A DNA stretch of 64,000 nt from Curvibacter sp. (GCA_019233055.1 JAFAMV010000112.1:1-64000); one strand, 5' to 3'. Positions 1 to 9,467 are shown, counted from the first letter of the stretch. The notes: generated by a model not told the origin, from the sequence alone. A program made the numbers and translations.

Positions 1-484
1 AGATCGGGAAGTCCTTGCGGAAGGGGTGGCCGATGAAGCCGTAGTCGGTCAGGATGCGGCGCAGGTCGTCATGGCCCTCAAAGACGATGCCATAGAGATC
101 GAAGGCTTCGCGCTCATACCAGTTGGCCGAATTCCAGAGGCCGGCCACCGAAGCGACGAGCGGAAATTCGTCATCGGCACAGAACACCCGGACGCGCACG
201 CGCTGGTTCAGGCTGACGGACAGCAGATGCGAGACGACCGCGTAACGCGCCCCGTCCCAGCGACCGTCGCCATAGGTCGAATAGTCGACCCCGCAAAGAT
301 CAAGCAATTGCTCGAAGCGGCAGGCCGGTGCATCGCGCAGCGTCTGCATGGCGGCCAGGTAGTCGGCCGCAGCCACTTCGATGGTGAGCTCGCCCAATGC
401 GATCCGGGCGGACTTCAGTTTGTCGCCCAGGGCCGCTGTGACAGCGTCCTTCAGGGCTTCGGGGGTGATGGCAGTCAAGGTCAT
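1..484 (-). CDS. nuoC: NADH-quinone oxidoreductase subunit C (NuoC), 3' end cut by the window edge
   Basis: NuoC is a hydrophilic subunit of the peripheral arm of respiratory complex I and helps anchor the 49-kDa (NuoD) subunit. Reading leftwards from the ATG at 484 gives about 161 residues, starting [15 protein letters not shown] and reaching the family signature WYEREAFD followed by RRILTDYGF and GHPFRKDFP at the window edge. These are hallmarks of the NuoC/30-kDa family. Only the last few dozen residues are missing. The start lies 14 bp after the nuoB stop, as expected for the conserved nuoA-B-C order. A frame on the opposite strand here is a high-GC shadow. Confidence 0.93.
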   Translation of the reverse strand, partial: MTLTAITPEALKDAVTAALGDKLKSARIALGELTIEVAAADYLAAMQTLRDAPACRFEQLLDLCGVDYSTYGDGRWDGARYAVVSHLLSVSLNQRVRVRVFCADDEFPLVASVAGLWNSANWYEREAFDLYGIVFEGHDDLRRILTDYGFIGHPFRKDFPI

Positions 485-498
485 GGCAAAAAACGGCC

Positions 499-978
499 TC
501 AGGCCCGGGCGATCGTGTGGGTGCGGCGGATCTTCTGCTGCAGCTGGATGATGCCGTAGATCAAGGCCTCGGCCGTCGGCGGGCAACCCGGCACATAGAC
601 ATCCACCGGAACGATGCGGTCGCAACCACGCACCACCGAATAGCTGTAGTGGTAGTAGCCGCCGCCATTGGCGCAGGAGCCCATCGAGAGCACCCAGCGG
701 GGTTCGCTCATCTGGTCATAGACCTTGCGCAAGGCAGGCGCCATCTTGTTGCACAGGGTGCCGGCCACGATCATCAGATCGCTCTGACGCGGGCTGGCGC
801 GGAACACCTCGGCGCCGAAACGACCGATGTCGTAGCGCGCCGCAGCCGCGTGCATCATCTCGACCGCGCAGCAGGCCAAGCCGAAGGTCATGGGCCACAG
901 CGACCCGGTCTTGGCCCAGTTCACCACCGCGTCGTAGCTGGTGGTGACGAAGCCCTCTTTCATGACGCCTTCAATCAT
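499..978 (-). CDS. nuoB: NADH-quinone oxidoreductase subunit B (NuoB)
   Basis: NuoB carries iron-sulfur cluster N2, the last electron carrier before quinone in complex I. The 159-residue product has the four N2 ligands: the adjacent pair Cys36-Cys37 in [10 protein letters not shown], Cys102 in MGSCANGGG and Cys132 in [10 protein letters not shown]. The open frame extends upstream to 1044. The ATG at 978 is preferred because it gives the family N-terminus [13 protein letters not shown] and has an AGGA eight bases upstream, and because the longer form would run into nuoA. It sits 25 bp downstream of nuoA and 14 bp upstream of nuoC in one operon. Confidence 0.95.
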   Translation of the reverse strand: MIEGVMKEGFVTTSYDAVVNWAKTGSLWPMTFGLACCAVEMMHAAAARYDIGRFGAEVFRASPRQSDLMIVAGTLCNKMAPALRKVYDQMSEPRWVLSMGSCANGGGYYHYSYSVVRGCDRIVPVDVYVPGCPPTAEALIYGIIQLQQKIRRTHTIARA

Positions 979-1003
979 TGCATGGGTCCTTTTTGAATCC
1001 TGA

Positions 1004-1363
1004 TCATTCCCAATCCAGGGCGCCTTTTTTCCATTCGTAGGCAAAGCCCACGACCAGGATCGCCAGGAAGACCACCACCGCCAGGAAACCGGTCATGCCG
1101 ACCTCCTTCAGGGCGACTGCCCAGGGGAACAGGAAGGCGATCTCGAGGTCGAAAAGGATGAAGAGGATGGCCACGAGGTAGTAGCGCACATCGAACTTCA
1201 TGCGCGCATCTTCAAACGCCTCGAAACCGCACTCGTAGGGGGAATTTTTGGCCGCATCGGGCCGGTTGGGGCCCAGCAGGTAGCCCAGCGCCTGAGGTAA
1301 CACCCCGACACCAAGGCCCACCAGGATGAACAAGAGAACGGGAAGGTACTGATCGAGGTTCAT
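1004..1363 (-). CDS. nuoA: NADH-quinone oxidoreductase subunit A (NuoA)
   Basis: NuoA is a small membrane subunit of the proton-pumping arm of complex I. The 119-residue protein shows three hydrophobic segments (about residues 7-30, 62-82 and 88-110). Between the first two lies the conserved loop with NSPYECGFE and [22 protein letters not shown], which is diagnostic for the family. It is the first gene of the nuo operon. The tRNA-Leu gene lies about 55 bp upstream, so the tRNA and nuo could share a transcript or be separated by the stem-loop at 1388-1412. Confidence 0.95.
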   Translation of the reverse strand: MNLDQYLPVLLFILVGLGVGVLPQALGYLLGPNRPDAAKNSPYECGFEAFEDARMKFDVRYYLVAILFILFDLEIAFLFPWAVALKEVGMTGFLAVVVFLAILVVGFAYEWKKGALDWE

Positions 1364-1387
1364 CGGGAGGCTTTTTTGATCACCGCA

Positions 1388-1412
1388 CCCCTCCCGGAAG
1401 GACCGGAAGGGG
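1388..1412 (-). other. GC-rich stem-loop between tRNA-Leu and nuoA
   Basis: A 10-bp stem (1388-1397 with 1403-1412, one G-T wobble) closes a five-base loop just 3' of the tRNA and just upstream of nuoA. There is no T-run after it in the minus direction, so it is not a classic intrinsic terminator. It may be a processing site or a weak pause separating the tRNA from the nuo message. Confidence 0.45.
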
Positions 1413-1419
1413 TTTGATT

Positions 1420-1504
1420 TGGTGCCGTCGGCGAGACTCGAACTCGCACAGCTTTCGCCACTACCCCCTCAAGATAGCGTGTCTACCAATTTCACCACGA
1501 CGGC
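1420..1504 (-). tRNA. tRNA-Leu (anticodon GAG)
   Basis: The minus strand folds into a complete class II tRNA. The acceptor arm GCCGTCG (1504-1498) pairs perfectly with CGACGGC. The D arm contains TGGTAGACA, and the anticodon stem CTATC/GGTAG closes the loop TTGAGGG with anticodon GAG. There is a short variable arm with a GAAA loop, and the T arm is GCGAG-TTCGAGT-CTCGC. The discriminator A and the CCA end are encoded. Its place between secG and nuoA fits Burkholderiales. Confidence 0.95.
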
Positions 1505-1622
1505 GGGATGTTGCTGCCTGGATGGCATGAGGACCAATCGGTTTTGGCTTTCCAGACAGACTTGGATTCTACCCGTAAAAACCCGCCCCCAGAAGCAATC
1601 CGGGGGCAGATTTTCGATTCAC

Positions 1623-2009
1623 TTACTTGGTCGGGATCGCGGCCGCGCCCTTGGCCGGCTCAGCCGGCGTCGGCACAGGTGCAGCAGGCGCGGCGGCCGG
1701 TGCCGGTACGCTTTCAGCTGCGGGCGCATGGGTCACCGGCGTGTCCAGCACACTGCCCGACGAGACCGCACGGGTGTTGCCGAAATAGGCCAGCGCCAGG
1801 GTGCAGACAAAGAACACCACGGCCAGCACCGCCGTGGTGCGCGACAGGAAGTTGGCACTGCCGCTGGCACCGAACAGGCTGCCCGAGCCGCCGCTGCCGA
1901 AGGCGGCGCCCATGTCGGCTCCCTTGCCATGCTGGACCAGGACCAGGCCGATCATGCCGACCGCGGCGAGCATCTGCAGCGCCAGGATGAGGGTGGTGAC
2001 GATATTCAT
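1623..2009 (-). CDS. secG: Protein translocase subunit SecG
   Basis: SecG is the third membrane subunit of the SecYEG translocon. The 128-residue protein has two transmembrane helices (about residues 4-24 and 54-76). Between them is the conserved cytoplasmic stretch LVQHGKGADMGAAFG followed by GSLFGASGSANFLSR. The C-terminal 50 residues are an Ala/Pro/Val-rich tail typical of betaproteobacterial SecG. It follows tpiA by 24 bp on the same strand, so the two are probably co-transcribed. Confidence 0.95.
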   Translation of the reverse strand: MNIVTTLILALQMLAAVGMIGLVLVQHGKGADMGAAFGSGGSGSLFGASGSANFLSRTTAVLAVVFFVCTLALAYFGNTRAVSSGSVLDTPVTHAPAAESVPAPAAAPAAPVPTPAEPAKGAAAIPTK

Positions 2010-2033
2010 AAAGACTCCAATGCAATGTTCAGT

Positions 2034-2783
2034 TCAGGTCGCCAGGGCGGACGCAGCCGCCACGATGGACAGGAAATCCGGCGCCTTCAGCGAGGCGCCG
2101 CCGATCAGCCCGCCGTCGATGTCGGTCTGCGCCAGCAGTTCTGCCGCGTTGGCGGCATTCATGCTGCCGCCGTAAAGAAGGTGGATGCGGTCTGCATGGG
2201 CGCTCGCCGCCTGCAGCTGGGCCCGCAGCACCGCATGGACCGCCTGCGCCTGTTGCGGCGTGGCGGTCTTGCCGGTCCCGATCGCCCAGACCGGCTCATA
2301 GGCCACCACGATCTCGCTGATGCAGTGGCCATTGAGGTGGATCACCGCCGCCAGCTGGCGCTTGACCACCTGCTCGGTCTGGCCGGCTTCGCGCTGCTCA
2401 AGGGTCTCGCCGACACAGACGATGGGCACCAGACCGGCGGCCAGCGCGCGCTGGGCCTTGCGGGCCACCACATCATCGGTCTCGCCATGGTATTGACGGC
2501 GCTCGGAATGCCCCACGATGACGTAACGCACGCCGAATTCACGCAGCATGGCGGCCGACACCTCACCAGTGTAGGCTCCGGCCTCATGGGCCGACAGGTC
2601 CTGGGCGCCGAGCTCGAGCCCCCCACGCAGCGCCGCCACCTGGGACAGATAGGGCGCCGGCACACAGACGGCCACATCGGCCCGGGCCGAATCCAGGCCG
2701 GCGTTCAGTGCCGTCAGCAGCGCCTCGTTGGCGGCCAGCCCGCCATTCATCTTCCAATTGCCGGCAATCAATTTCTTTTTCAT
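2034..2783 (-). CDS. tpiA: Triose-phosphate isomerase
   Basis: Interconverts dihydroxyacetone phosphate and glyceraldehyde 3-phosphate in glycolysis and gluconeogenesis. The 249-residue length is normal for the family. The catalytic residues are visible: Lys11 in AGNWKMNG, His92 in VGHSERR and Glu163 in [11 protein letters not shown]. The phosphate-binding LYGGSM and GGLIGGASL motifs lie near the C-terminus. It sits only 4 bp downstream of the quinone oxidoreductase gene and 24 bp upstream of secG, forming a qor-tpiA-secG transcription unit. Confidence 0.97.
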   Translation of the reverse strand: MKKKLIAGNWKMNGGLAANEALLTALNAGLDSARADVAVCVPAPYLSQVAALRGGLELGAQDLSAHEAGAYTGEVSAAMLREFGVRYVIVGHSERRQYHGETDDVVARKAQRALAAGLVPIVCVGETLEQREAGQTEQVVKRQLAAVIHLNGHCISEIVVAYEPVWAIGTGKTATPQQAQAVHAVLRAQLQAASAHADRIHLLYGGSMNAANAAELLAQTDIDGGLIGGASLKAPDFLSIVAAASALAT

Positions 2784-2787
2784 GATT

Positions 2788-3774
2788 TCACCAGGTCAAG
2801 ACAATCTTTCCGACATGCTGGCCGGACTCCATCAAGGCATGCGCCTGCGCCGCCTGCGCGGCCGGCAGGGTCGCATGGACCACCGGCTTCACGGCACGCG
2901 ATGACAACAAGGGCCACACCTGCTCGCGCAGGGCTCGGGCGATCGCCGCCTTGAAGGCCACCGGGCGCGGCCTCAGGGTCGAACCCGTGATGCTGAGGCG
3001 ACGACGCAGCACCTGGGCCGCATTGAATTCACTTCTTGTGCCGCCCTGCACCGCAATGATCACGATGCGACCATCATCCGCCAGGCAGTCGATCTCGCGC
3101 GCCACATACGGCCCCGCGACCATGTCCAGCACCACATCGACCCCACGCCCCTGCGTCAGTTCCTTGACCGCCTGGACGAAATCGGTGCTCTTGTAGTTGA
3201 TGGCATGGTCGGCACCCAGGGACAGACAGGCCGCGCACTTGTCGTCGCTGCCCGCCGTGACGATCACCGTCGCCCCCCTGGCCTTCGCCAGCTGGATGGC
3301 GGTCACGCCGATGCCGCTGGTGCCGCCCTGGATCAACAGGGTCTCGCCGGCCTGCAGCCGCCCCCGATCGAAGACGTTGCTCCAGACGGTGAAGAAGGTC
3401 TCAGGCAGCGAAGCAGCCTCGACATCGCTCCAGCCCGCCGGCACCGGCAGGCACTGCCCCACCGGCGCGACGCACAGCTCGGCATAGCCGCCCCCCGCCA
3501 CCAGGGCGCAGACGCGGTCGCCGACCGCCAGGCCGGCCGCCGCCATCGCGGCAGCATCCCCCGCCACCACCACGCCAGCCACTTCGAGCCCCGGGATGTC
3601 CGAGGCACCCGGCGGTACCGGGTAGTGGCCCAGGCGCTGCAGCACATCGGGACGGTTGACGCCACTGGCCGACACCCGGATCAGCAATTCGCCTTCACCG
3701 GGCACCGGATCGGCACGCAAACCCGGCTGGAGCACCTCGGGTGCGCCGTACGCCGTGATCTCAACGACTTTCAT
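2788..3774 (-). CDS. Zinc-independent NAD(P)H-quinone oxidoreductase (MDR superfamily, PIG3-like)
   Basis: A 328-residue medium-chain dehydrogenase/reductase. It has the GroES-like N-terminal fold with [18 protein letters not shown], the nucleotide-binding [18 protein letters not shown] and the C-terminal [10 protein letters not shown]. Family members (Qor, TP53I3/PIG3) reduce quinones or enones with NAD(P)H and lack the catalytic zinc site. The frame stays open to 3819, but the ATG at 3774 gives the typical [15 protein letters not shown] start, so the extra 15 residues are probably untranslated. It is followed immediately by tpiA. The physiological substrate cannot be read from the sequence. 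Confidence 0.88.
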   Translation of the reverse strand: MKVVEITAYGAPEVLQPGLRADPVPGEGELLIRVSASGVNRPDVLQRLGHYPVPPGASDIPGLEVAGVVVAGDAAAMAAAGLAVGDRVCALVAGGGYAELCVAPVGQCLPVPAGWSDVEAASLPETFFTVWSNVFDRGRLQAGETLLIQGGTSGIGVTAIQLAKARGATVIVTAGSDDKCAACLSLGADHAINYKSTDFVQAVKELTQGRGVDVVLDMVAGPYVAREIDCLADDGRIVIIAVQGGTRSEFNAAQVLRRRLSITGSTLRPRPVAFKAAIARALREQVWPLLSSRAVKPVVHATLPAAQAAQAHALMESGQHVGKIVLTW

Positions 3775-3831
3775 AAGACATTGACCTCCAGAGCCCCCGC
3801 CAGGCGGGGACACATCCACGTCAAGACGTTC

Positions 3832-5961
3832 TTATTGTTGCTGCTGTTGCTGGGCTTCGCCGTGGGCCGGTCGATCGCTCAGCGCCTTCATCGACAGCTT
3901 GACGCGACCCTTGTCGTCGGTCTCGAGCACCTTCACGCGCACGATCTGGCCTTCGCTGAGGAAGTCGGTGACCTTCTCGACACGCTGGTGGGCGATCTGG
4001 CTGATGTGCAGCAGGCCATCCTTGCCGGGCAGCAGGTTGACCAGGGCACCGAAGTCCAGGATCTTGGTCACGGGGCCTTCGTAGATCTTGCCGATCTCGA
4101 CCTCGGCCGTGATCTGCTCGATGCGGCGCTTGGCCTCGTCGGCCTTGGCGCTGTCGGTGGCGGCGATGGTGATGGTGCCGTCTTCCTCGATGTTGATCTG
4201 GGTGCCGGTCTCTTCGGTCAGCGCGCGGATGGTGGCGCCGCCCTTGCCGATCACGTCGCGGATCTTCTCGGGGTTGATCTTCATGGTGAACAGCTTGGGC
4301 GCGAAATTCGACACCTCGGCCTTGGCCTCACCCAGGGCTTCCTGCATCTTGCCCAGGATGTGCAGACGCGCTTCCTTGGCCTGGGCCAATGCCACCTGCA
4401 TGATTTCCTTGGTGATGCCCTGGATCTTGATGTCCATCTGCAGCGCGGTGATGCCGTTGGTGGTGCCGGCCACCTTGAAGTCCATGTCGCCCAGGTGGTC
4501 CTCATCGCCCAGGATGTCGGTCAGCACGGCGAAACGATTGCCTTCCTTGATCAGGCCCATGGCGATGCCGGCCACATGGGCCTTCATCGGCACGCCGGCA
4601 TCCATCAGCGACAGGCAGCCGCCGCAGACCGACGCCATCGACGAGGAGCCGTTCGACTCGGTGATCTCCGACACCACGCGCATGGTGTAGGGGAACTCTT
4701 CCTTGCTCGGCAGCACGGCGACCAGGGCACGCTTGGCCAGGCGGCCGTGACCGATTTCGCGGCGCTTGGTGCTGCCCATGCGGCCGACTTCGCCGGTGGC
4801 GAAGGGAGGCATGTTGTAGTGCAGCATGAAGCGGTCTTCGTACTCGCCGGCCAGGGCGTCGATGCGCTGGGCATCGCGCTCGGTGCCGAGGGTCGCCACG
4901 ACCAGGGCCTGGGTCTCACCCCGGGTGAACAGAGCCGAACCATGGGTGCGCGGCAGCACCGAGTTGCGGATCTCGATCGGACGCACGGTGCGGGTATCGC
5001 GACCGTCGATGCGGGCTTCGCCGGCCAGGATCTGGCCACGCACGATGCGGGCCTCGATCTCGAACAGCAGGCCTTCGACCTTGACGCTGTCGAATTCGAC
5101 GCCTTCGGCCTTCAGGCCGGCCATCACGGCCGCGTAGGCCTCGCGGCAGGCCTGGGTGCGGGCCTGCTTGTTGCGGATCTGGTAGGCCGCGCGCAGCTTG
5201 TCTTCGGCCAGGGCATTGACCTTGGCGATCAGCGGTTCGTCCTTGGCCGGGGCTTCCCACTGCCAGACCGGCTTGCCGGCCTCGCGGACCAGTTCATGGA
5301 TGGCGTTGATGGCGATGGCGCCCTGCTGGTGACCGAACACCACCGCACCCAGCATCACCTCCTCGGCCAGCTGGCTGGCTTCGGATTCGACCATCAGCAC
5401 GGCCGCTTCGGTGCCTGCGACCACCAGGTCCATCTGGCTGTTCGCGCGCTGGGTCTGGCCCGGGTTGAGGACGTATTCGCCATTGATGTAGCCCACGCGC
5501 GCGGCGCCGATCGGGCCATTGAACGGGATGCCCGACACAGCCAGAGCGGCCGAGGTGGCGATCATGGCGGCGATGTCGGCATCGACCTCGGGGTTCAGCG
5601 AGACGGTGTGGATGACCACATGCACCTCGTTGAAGAAGCCTTCGGGGAACAGCGGACGGATCGGGCGGTCGATCAGGCGGCTGGTCAGGGTCTCGAGTTC
5701 GCTGGGCTTGGCTTCGCGCTTGAAGAAGCTGCCAGGGATCTTGCCGGCGGCATAGGCCTTCTCGATGTAGTCGACGGTCAGGGGGAAGAAGTCCTGCCCG
5801 GGCTTGGCGCTCTTGGAGGCCACCACGGTGGCCAGCACCACGGTGTCGTCGATGTTCACCAGCACGGCGCCACTGGCCTGACGGGCGACCTCACCGGTCT
5901 CCATGGTGACGGTGTGCTGACCCCATTGGAAGGTCTTGGTGACTTTGTTGAAAATGCTCAT
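3832..5961 (-). CDS. pnp: Polyribonucleotide nucleotidyltransferase (PNPase)
   Basis: A 3'-5' phosphorolytic exoribonuclease and core enzyme of mRNA decay. The 709-residue product has two RNase PH domains (about 1-225 and 310-540) and a KH domain around residues 550-610 with [19 protein letters not shown]-terminal S1 domain at about 620-690 begins [18 protein letters not shown]. It ends in six consecutive glutamines. The ATG at 5961 gives the family start [14 protein letters not shown]; 38 further upstream codons are open but unlikely to be used. It lies downstream of rpsO, as in many Proteobacteria, with a terminator and a long hairpin between them. Confidence 0.97.
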   Translation of the reverse strand: MSIFNKVTKTFQWGQHTVTMETGEVARQASGAVLVNIDDTVVLATVVASKSAKPGQDFFPLTVDYIEKAYAAGKIPGSFFKREAKPSELETLTSRLIDRPIRPLFPEGFFNEVHVVIHTVSLNPEVDADIAAMIATSAALAVSGIPFNGPIGAARVGYINGEYVLNPGQTQRANSQMDLVVAGTEAAVLMVESEASQLAEEVMLGAVVFGHQQGAIAINAIHELVREAGKPVWQWEAPAKDEPLIAKVNALAEDKLRAAYQIRNKQARTQACREAYAAVMAGLKAEGVEFDSVKVEGLLFEIEARIVRGQILAGEARIDGRDTRTVRPIEIRNSVLPRTHGSALFTRGETQALVVATLGTERDAQRIDALAGEYEDRFMLHYNMPPFATGEVGRMGSTKRREIGHGRLAKRALVAVLPSKEEFPYTMRVVSEITESNGSSSMASVCGGCLSLMDAGVPMKAHVAGIAMGLIKEGNRFAVLTDILGDEDHLGDMDFKVAGTTNGITALQMDIKIQGITKEIMQVALAQAKEARLHILGKMQEALGEAKAEVSNFAPKLFTMKINPEKIRDVIGKGGATIRALTEETGTQINIEEDGTITIAATDSAKADEAKRRIEQITAEVEIGKIYEGPVTKILDFGALVNLLPGKDGLLHISQIAHQRVEKVTDFLSEGQIVRVKVLETDDKGRVKLSMKALSDRPAHGEAQQQQQQ

Positions 5962-6061
5962 GTTCAGCTCCTGTTGAACCGCCGGCCCTTCGGGGATCCG
6001 GCTGGATGGCCGCCCTGCCCGGGCGGTCGGGGTCAGTGCCTGGAAACCCGGAACACGATGC

Positions 6062-6115
6062 CATTCCAGAAACACCCGATCGTCGGCCTGGAGCCCCCCG
6101 GATGTTTCTGGAATG
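6062..6115 (-). promoter_or_regulatory. Long stem-loop in the pnp leader (candidate RNase III/PNPase autoregulation site)
   Basis: A perfect 13-bp inverted repeat (6062-6074 with 6103-6115) is extended by a further short helix towards a GC-rich loop. It lies about 100-150 bases upstream of the pnp start. In E. coli the rpsO-pnp intergenic RNA forms a stem-loop cut by RNase III, after which PNPase represses its own synthesis. The position and form here suggest the same role, by analogy only. Confidence 0.6.
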
Positions 6116-6149
6116 ACACAGCGCGCATCCCTGTTTTCAGCCCTGATGA

Positions 6150-6196
6150 TGAAAAAACAAAAAACAAACGCCTGAGCTAGTGAACTAACTCAGGCG
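6150..6196 (-). terminator. Intrinsic terminator/attenuator after rpsO
   Basis: In the minus direction an 8-bp GC-rich helix (6189-6196 with 6169-6176), one mismatch and three more pairs close a four-base loop at 6181-6184. It is followed directly by a T-rich run (TTTGTTTTTTGTTTTTTC, 6168-6151). It lies 21 bp after the rpsO stop and would reduce read-through into pnp. Confidence 0.88.
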
Positions 6197-6216
6197 TCCT
6201 GCATTCGTGCGGCGGC

Positions 6217-6483
6217 TTACTTGCGCAGGCCCAGCTTGGCGATCAGCGCGGTGTAGCGGTCAGCGTCCTTGCTCTTCAGGTAGTCCAGCAGCTTGCGGCG
6301 GCGGCTCACCATGCGCAGCAGACCGCGACGGCCGTGGTGGTCCTTGGCGTGGGTCTTGAAGTGGGGGGTCAGCTCGTTGATGCGGGCGGTCAGGATGGCC
6401 ACCTGGACTTCGGGACTGCCAGTGTCGTTGGCGCTGCGTGCGTTGGCCTTGACGACTTCGGCCTTGACGGTAGATGCGATCAT
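6217..6483 (-). CDS. rpsO: 30S ribosomal protein S15
   Basis: An 88-residue primary 16S rRNA-binding protein of the 30S central domain. Conserved blocks are [36 protein letters not shown] and the C-terminal [10 protein letters not shown]. The ATG at 6483 matches the family N-terminus ([15 protein letters not shown]) and is preceded by AAAGGAATCAAGAA. An upstream in-frame extension to 6558 is not used by known S15 proteins. It has its own TATAAT-type promoter inside the end of the upstream aminotransferase gene and a strong terminator before pnp. Confidence 0.97.
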   Translation of the reverse strand: MIASTVKAEVVKANARSANDTGSPEVQVAILTARINELTPHFKTHAKDHHGRRGLLRMVSRRRKLLDYLKSKDADRYTALIAKLGLRK

Positions 6484-6510
6484 TTCTTGATTCCTTTGGT
6501 GTTTGACTTG

Positions 6511-6538
6511 CGCTGGCCACCGGAAATTGCGGCCAGCG
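6511..6538 (-). promoter_or_regulatory. 8-bp stem-loop in the rpsO 5' leader
   Basis: A perfect helix CGCTGGCC/GGCCAGCG (6538-6531 with 6518-6511) with a 12-base loop lies about 28 bases upstream of the rpsO start. S15 represses its own translation through leader RNA structures that differ between phyla, so this hairpin is a candidate site. The match to any known S15 element was not tested. Confidence 0.4.
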
Positions 6539-6567
6539 TGCTGCTCTGCGAAATGCAAAGCCTTGGG

Positions 6568-6596
6568 ATTATACCCCGAGCCAGGAACGCAGGCGA
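6568..6596 (-). promoter_or_regulatory. Candidate sigma-70 promoter for rpsO
   Basis: A perfect -10 hexamer TATAAT (6573-6568, minus strand) lies 85 bases upstream of the rpsO ATG, overlapping the last codons of the aminotransferase gene. At 17-bp spacing the -35 hexamer is poor (TCGCCT, 6596-6591), so activity would rest on the -10 and its flanks. Confidence 0.5.
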
Positions 6597-7738
6597 GACA
6601 CCCCCTCCTCGAGCCGCGCCGTGTCCCTGGAGGCGAAGCACCAGCGCAGCCATCCGTCGGCCTCCGGCCCGAAGGCGCTGCCGGGCGCCAGCCCCAGCCC
6701 CGCCTCGCGCACCAGGCGCTTGGCGACCTGCAGGGAGTCGGCGTGTCCGGCCAGTTGGAAGAAGGCGTACATCCCGCCCTTGGCCGAGGCCACGCGCACG
6801 CCCGGAACCGCCTGCAGCCGCGGCACCAGCACGTCGCGACAGGTTTTCAGGTGGGACACCACGCGGGGGGTGATGTCGGCCACACCGGTCAGGGCCGCCA
6901 GGCCGGCGCGCTGGGTGAACACCGACGCACAGGAGGTGTTGAATTCGATGAGCTTGCCCATGGCGTCGAGCATGGACGGCGGCATCACCAGCCAGCCCAG
7001 GCGCCAGCCGGTCATCAGAAAGCTCTTGGAAAAGCTGTGCACCACCACCAGCCGGTCTTCCGGCTCGGCCAGGTCCAGGAAACTGGGCGCACACTGCCGC
7101 GCGGTGGGCTCATAGAACAGCCGCTCGTACACCTCATCGGCGAGGATCCAGGTCCCCGTCTGGCGGCAACGCGCCAGAATGGCCTGCTGCTCGGCAGAGC
7201 TCAAAGTCCAGCCGGTCGGATTGTTGGGCGCATTGACAATCAGCAGCCGGGTGGCCGGCGTGATCGCCTCCAACAGGGCCGGCAGGTCCAACTGCCAGGC
7301 CCCCTCGTCGGGGCCAGACGTCACCGGCCGCAATGGCAGTGTCTTCACCACCCCGCCCATGATGGCCGGCTGGGCCAGCAGATTGGGCCACACCGGCGTG
7401 ATGGCCAACACCTCGTCACCCGGCTCGACCAGGGCCTGCACCGCCAGCATCAGGGCATTGACCCCACCCGAGGTGATGGCGATGCGCTCCATGCCGATCG
7501 GGCGATGCAGCTGGCTGGTGTAGTCGGCCACCGCCTGACGCAGTTCGGGCAGGCCCAGGTTGTGCGCATAGAAGGTCTCGCCACGGGCGATCGAGGCCAT
7601 CGCCGCCTGGCGCACCGGCTCGGGGGTCACCTCGTCGCTTTCGCCGAACCAGAAGGCCAGCACGTCGCTGCGCCCCATGCCGGCATTGGCCACTTCACGG
7701 ATGCGGGATTCTTCGAGTTGGAGGATGGCCTGTCGCAT
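6569..7738 (-). CDS. Pyridoxal-phosphate-dependent class I/II aminotransferase
   Basis: A 389-residue fold-type I PLP enzyme. The cofactor residues are evident: Asn173 in NAPNNPTGW, Asp201-x-x-Tyr204 in DEVYERL and the Schiff-base Lys238 in [16 protein letters not shown]. The substrate-carboxylate arginine region LRWCFAS is near the C-terminus. The substrate is uncertain; the sequence resembles the broad AspC/AlaC-like group. It reads towards rpsO and ends 85 bp before it, with the rpsO -10 box inside its 3' end. Confidence 0.85.
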   Translation of the reverse strand: MRQAILQLEESRIREVANAGMGRSDVLAFWFGESDEVTPEPVRQAAMASIARGETFYAHNLGLPELRQAVADYTSQLHRPIGMERIAITSGGVNALMLAVQALVEPGDEVLAITPVWPNLLAQPAIMGGVVKTLPLRPVTSGPDEGAWQLDLPALLEAITPATRLLIVNAPNNPTGWTLSSAEQQAILARCRQTGTWILADEVYERLFYEPTARQCAPSFLDLAEPEDRLVVVHSFSKSFLMTGWRLGWLVMPPSMLDAMGKLIEFNTSCASVFTQRAGLAALTGVADITPRVVSHLKTCRDVLVPRLQAVPGVRVASAKGGMYAFFQLAGHADSLQVAKRLVREAGLGLAPGSAFGPEADGWLRWCFASRDTARLEEGVSRLRSWLGV

Positions 7739-7847
7739 GCAAAAGTCGTCCTGTGTACCGATCGCCAGGGCGAAGGGAATTGGTCAAAACGGGCATGTTA
7801 GCGGAGGTCTCTAGCATGCCCACCGCTCCTTCCGCAGCCCCTACACC

Positions 7848-8159
7848 ATGACCGACCTTCTGCCGCCCGAATTCCCCACACGCAGATCCTTTCTGCGCAC
7901 CGGCATCGCCTGCCTGCTGCCCGCCGCCGTCACCGCATCGGCCGCCAGCCAGAACGCAAACCCGCTCCCCGAGCCTTGCGCCCGAAGGGCCAAAAACAAA
8001 GCGACACCCAAAAAAGCCGCCCAGGGCGCGCGGGGCCGCCGCAGCCGGGTCACCGCCCCCCGCAACAACGAAGAGACCCGCGCCGAGCGCGACCGCCGCA
8101 TGCTGCGCGAATGCCGCGGCAAACCCAACGCAGGCGCCTGCGAGGGCTACGCCAGCTGA
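7848..8159 (+). CDS. Small secreted protein with twin-arginine signal, function unknown
   Basis: I do not recognise a named family. The 103-residue product begins with a twin-arginine-like signal: TRRSFLRTG, then a hydrophobic stretch IACLLPAAVTA and a likely cleavage after SAAS. The mature part is basic (KNKATPKKAAQGARGRRSR) and ends in a compact Cys-containing motif, RRMLRECRGKPNAGACEGYAS, with two cysteines ten residues apart that could form a disulfide. It stands alone between the divergent aminotransferase gene and the convergent substrate-binding protein gene. The opposite-strand frame covering it has no recognisable features. Confidence 0.6.
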   Translation: MTDLLPPEFPTRRSFLRTGIACLLPAAVTASAASQNANPLPEPCARRAKNKATPKKAAQGARGRRSRVTAPRNNEETRAERDRRMLRECRGKPNAGACEGYAS

Positions 8160-8186
8160 CGCTTCGGCCCGAGCCCCGTCACGCCC

Positions 8187-9467
8187 TCAAGGACGCTGCA
8201 TGCGGCAGCTGCTGGCCATCTCCGCCTGCCCCGCCGGGATCTGGCGGATCACCTTGAAGCCATAACCGGAGCCTTCGACGTCGAAACGCACACCGGGCCG
8301 CCCCAGCCTGTCCATCAGGCCCACGGCCAGGGGTTGCTGGAATTGATGGTCCAGCGCCCGCATGCTGCCGGTCTGCCCTGCCAGGGTGACCGTGGCGGTC
8401 TCCAGGCGGCGGGCGACAGCCACCGCATCGACGGCACCCGCCTTCTCGATGGACTGGGCCAGGGCTTCGATCATCAGTTGCATGCGCAGATGGACATAGT
8501 CGTCCGCCGGTTTGGGGAAACGCTTGTGGAAGGCCTGGTAGAAGGCCTCGCTCTGCGCACCCGGCACATTGGGCAGCCAGTCGGCGACCGCCACCACCCG
8601 CCCCACACCGGCGTCACCGATCGCCGCCGGCGCCCCGAGCGCATTGCCGTAGAAAGTGTAGAAGCGCCCCTCATAGCCGATCTCGCGGGCCGCCTTGATC
8701 AACAGCGTGAGGTCGTTGCCCCAGTTGCCGGTGATCACGGCCTGCGCGCCACTGGCCTTGATCTTGACCGCATAGGGCGCGAAGTCCTTGACCCGGCCCA
8801 TGGGATGCAACTCTTCACCGGCGATCTTCACCTCGGGCCGCTGCTCGGCCAGTTGGCGGCGCGCCTCCTTGAGCACCGATTGGCCGAAGCTGTAGTCCTG
8901 TCCGATGAGGTAGACGCTGCGCAGGGCCCGGTCCTCGCGGATCACCTCCATCAGGGCGGCCATGCGCATGTCGGCATGGGCATCGAAACGGAAATGCCAG
9001 AAGCTGCAACGCTCGTTGGTCAAGGCCGGGTCCACGGCGGCGTAGTTGAGGAACAGCACCCGCCGATCGGGCTCCCGCTCGTTGTGCTTGTTGATGGCCT
9101 CGAGCAGCACCGAGGCGGTGGCCGACGAATTGCCCTGCAGCACGAAGCGCGCGCCGTCGTCGATGGCCGAGCGCAGGGCCGACAGCGCCTCTTCATTCTG
9201 GCCCTTGCTGTCGTAGCGATCGACCTGCAGCAGCCGCGCACCACCCGGCAAACGGACGCCGCCGCGCGCGTTGACCCGCTCCACCGCCCAGACGATGTTG
9301 CGCCAGACCGCTTCGCCCGCATTGGCGAACGGGCCGCTCAGACCTTCGATCAGGGCCAGGCGGATCGGGCCCGAACCCGATGCCGGCTGGGCCCGCACCA
9401 CCGCGGCGAGGCCGGCAGATAGCGACAGCACAGCCGATTTCAAGAGCGTTCGGCGCAGATATTCCAT
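8187..9467 (-). CDS. Branched-chain amino acid-type ABC transporter substrate-binding protein
   Basis: A 426-residue periplasmic binding protein of the LivJ/Leu-Ile-Val type I fold. It has an export signal (MEYLRRTLLKSAVLSLSAG, with an RR pair that could be Tat or Sec, cleavage near VRAQP). The mature start PIRLALIEGLSGPFANAGEA is typical of this family. Later blocks include VLQGNSSATASVLLEA and VYLIGQDYSFGQ. The ATG at 9467 is chosen because it begins the signal peptide; the frame is open 16 codons further up. No permease or ATPase genes are adjacent, so it is an orphan binding protein whose ligand is unknown. Confidence 0.82.
   Translation of the reverse strand: MEYLRRTLLKSAVLSLSAGLAAVVRAQPASGSGPIRLALIEGLSGPFANAGEAVWRNIVWAVERVNARGGVRLPGGARLLQVDRYDSKGQNEEALSALRSAIDDGARFVLQGNSSATASVLLEAINKHNEREPDRRVLFLNYAAVDPALTNERCSFWHFRFDAHADMRMAALMEVIREDRALRSVYLIGQDYSFGQSVLKEARRQLAEQRPEVKIAGEELHPMGRVKDFAPYAVKIKASGAQAVITGNWGNDLTLLIKAAREIGYEGRFYTFYGNALGAPAAIGDAGVGRVVAVADWLPNVPGAQSEAFYQAFHKRFPKPADDYVHLRMQLMIEALAQSIEKAGAVDAVAVARRLETATVTLAGQTGSMRALDHQFQQPLAVGLMDRLGRPGVRFDVEGSGYGFKVIRQIPAGQAEMASSCRMQRP

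Noticed and set aside
1419-2954. A 511-codon plus-strand frame across tRNA-Leu, secG and tpiA
   Set aside because: It runs through a tRNA gene and antisense to two recognised genes.
3205-6180. A 991-codon plus-strand frame opposite pnp and the quinone oxidoreductase
   Set aside because: It is antisense to two well-recognised genes, has low-complexity His/Gly/Asp-rich composition and no domain. High third-position GC keeps the complementary frame free of stops.
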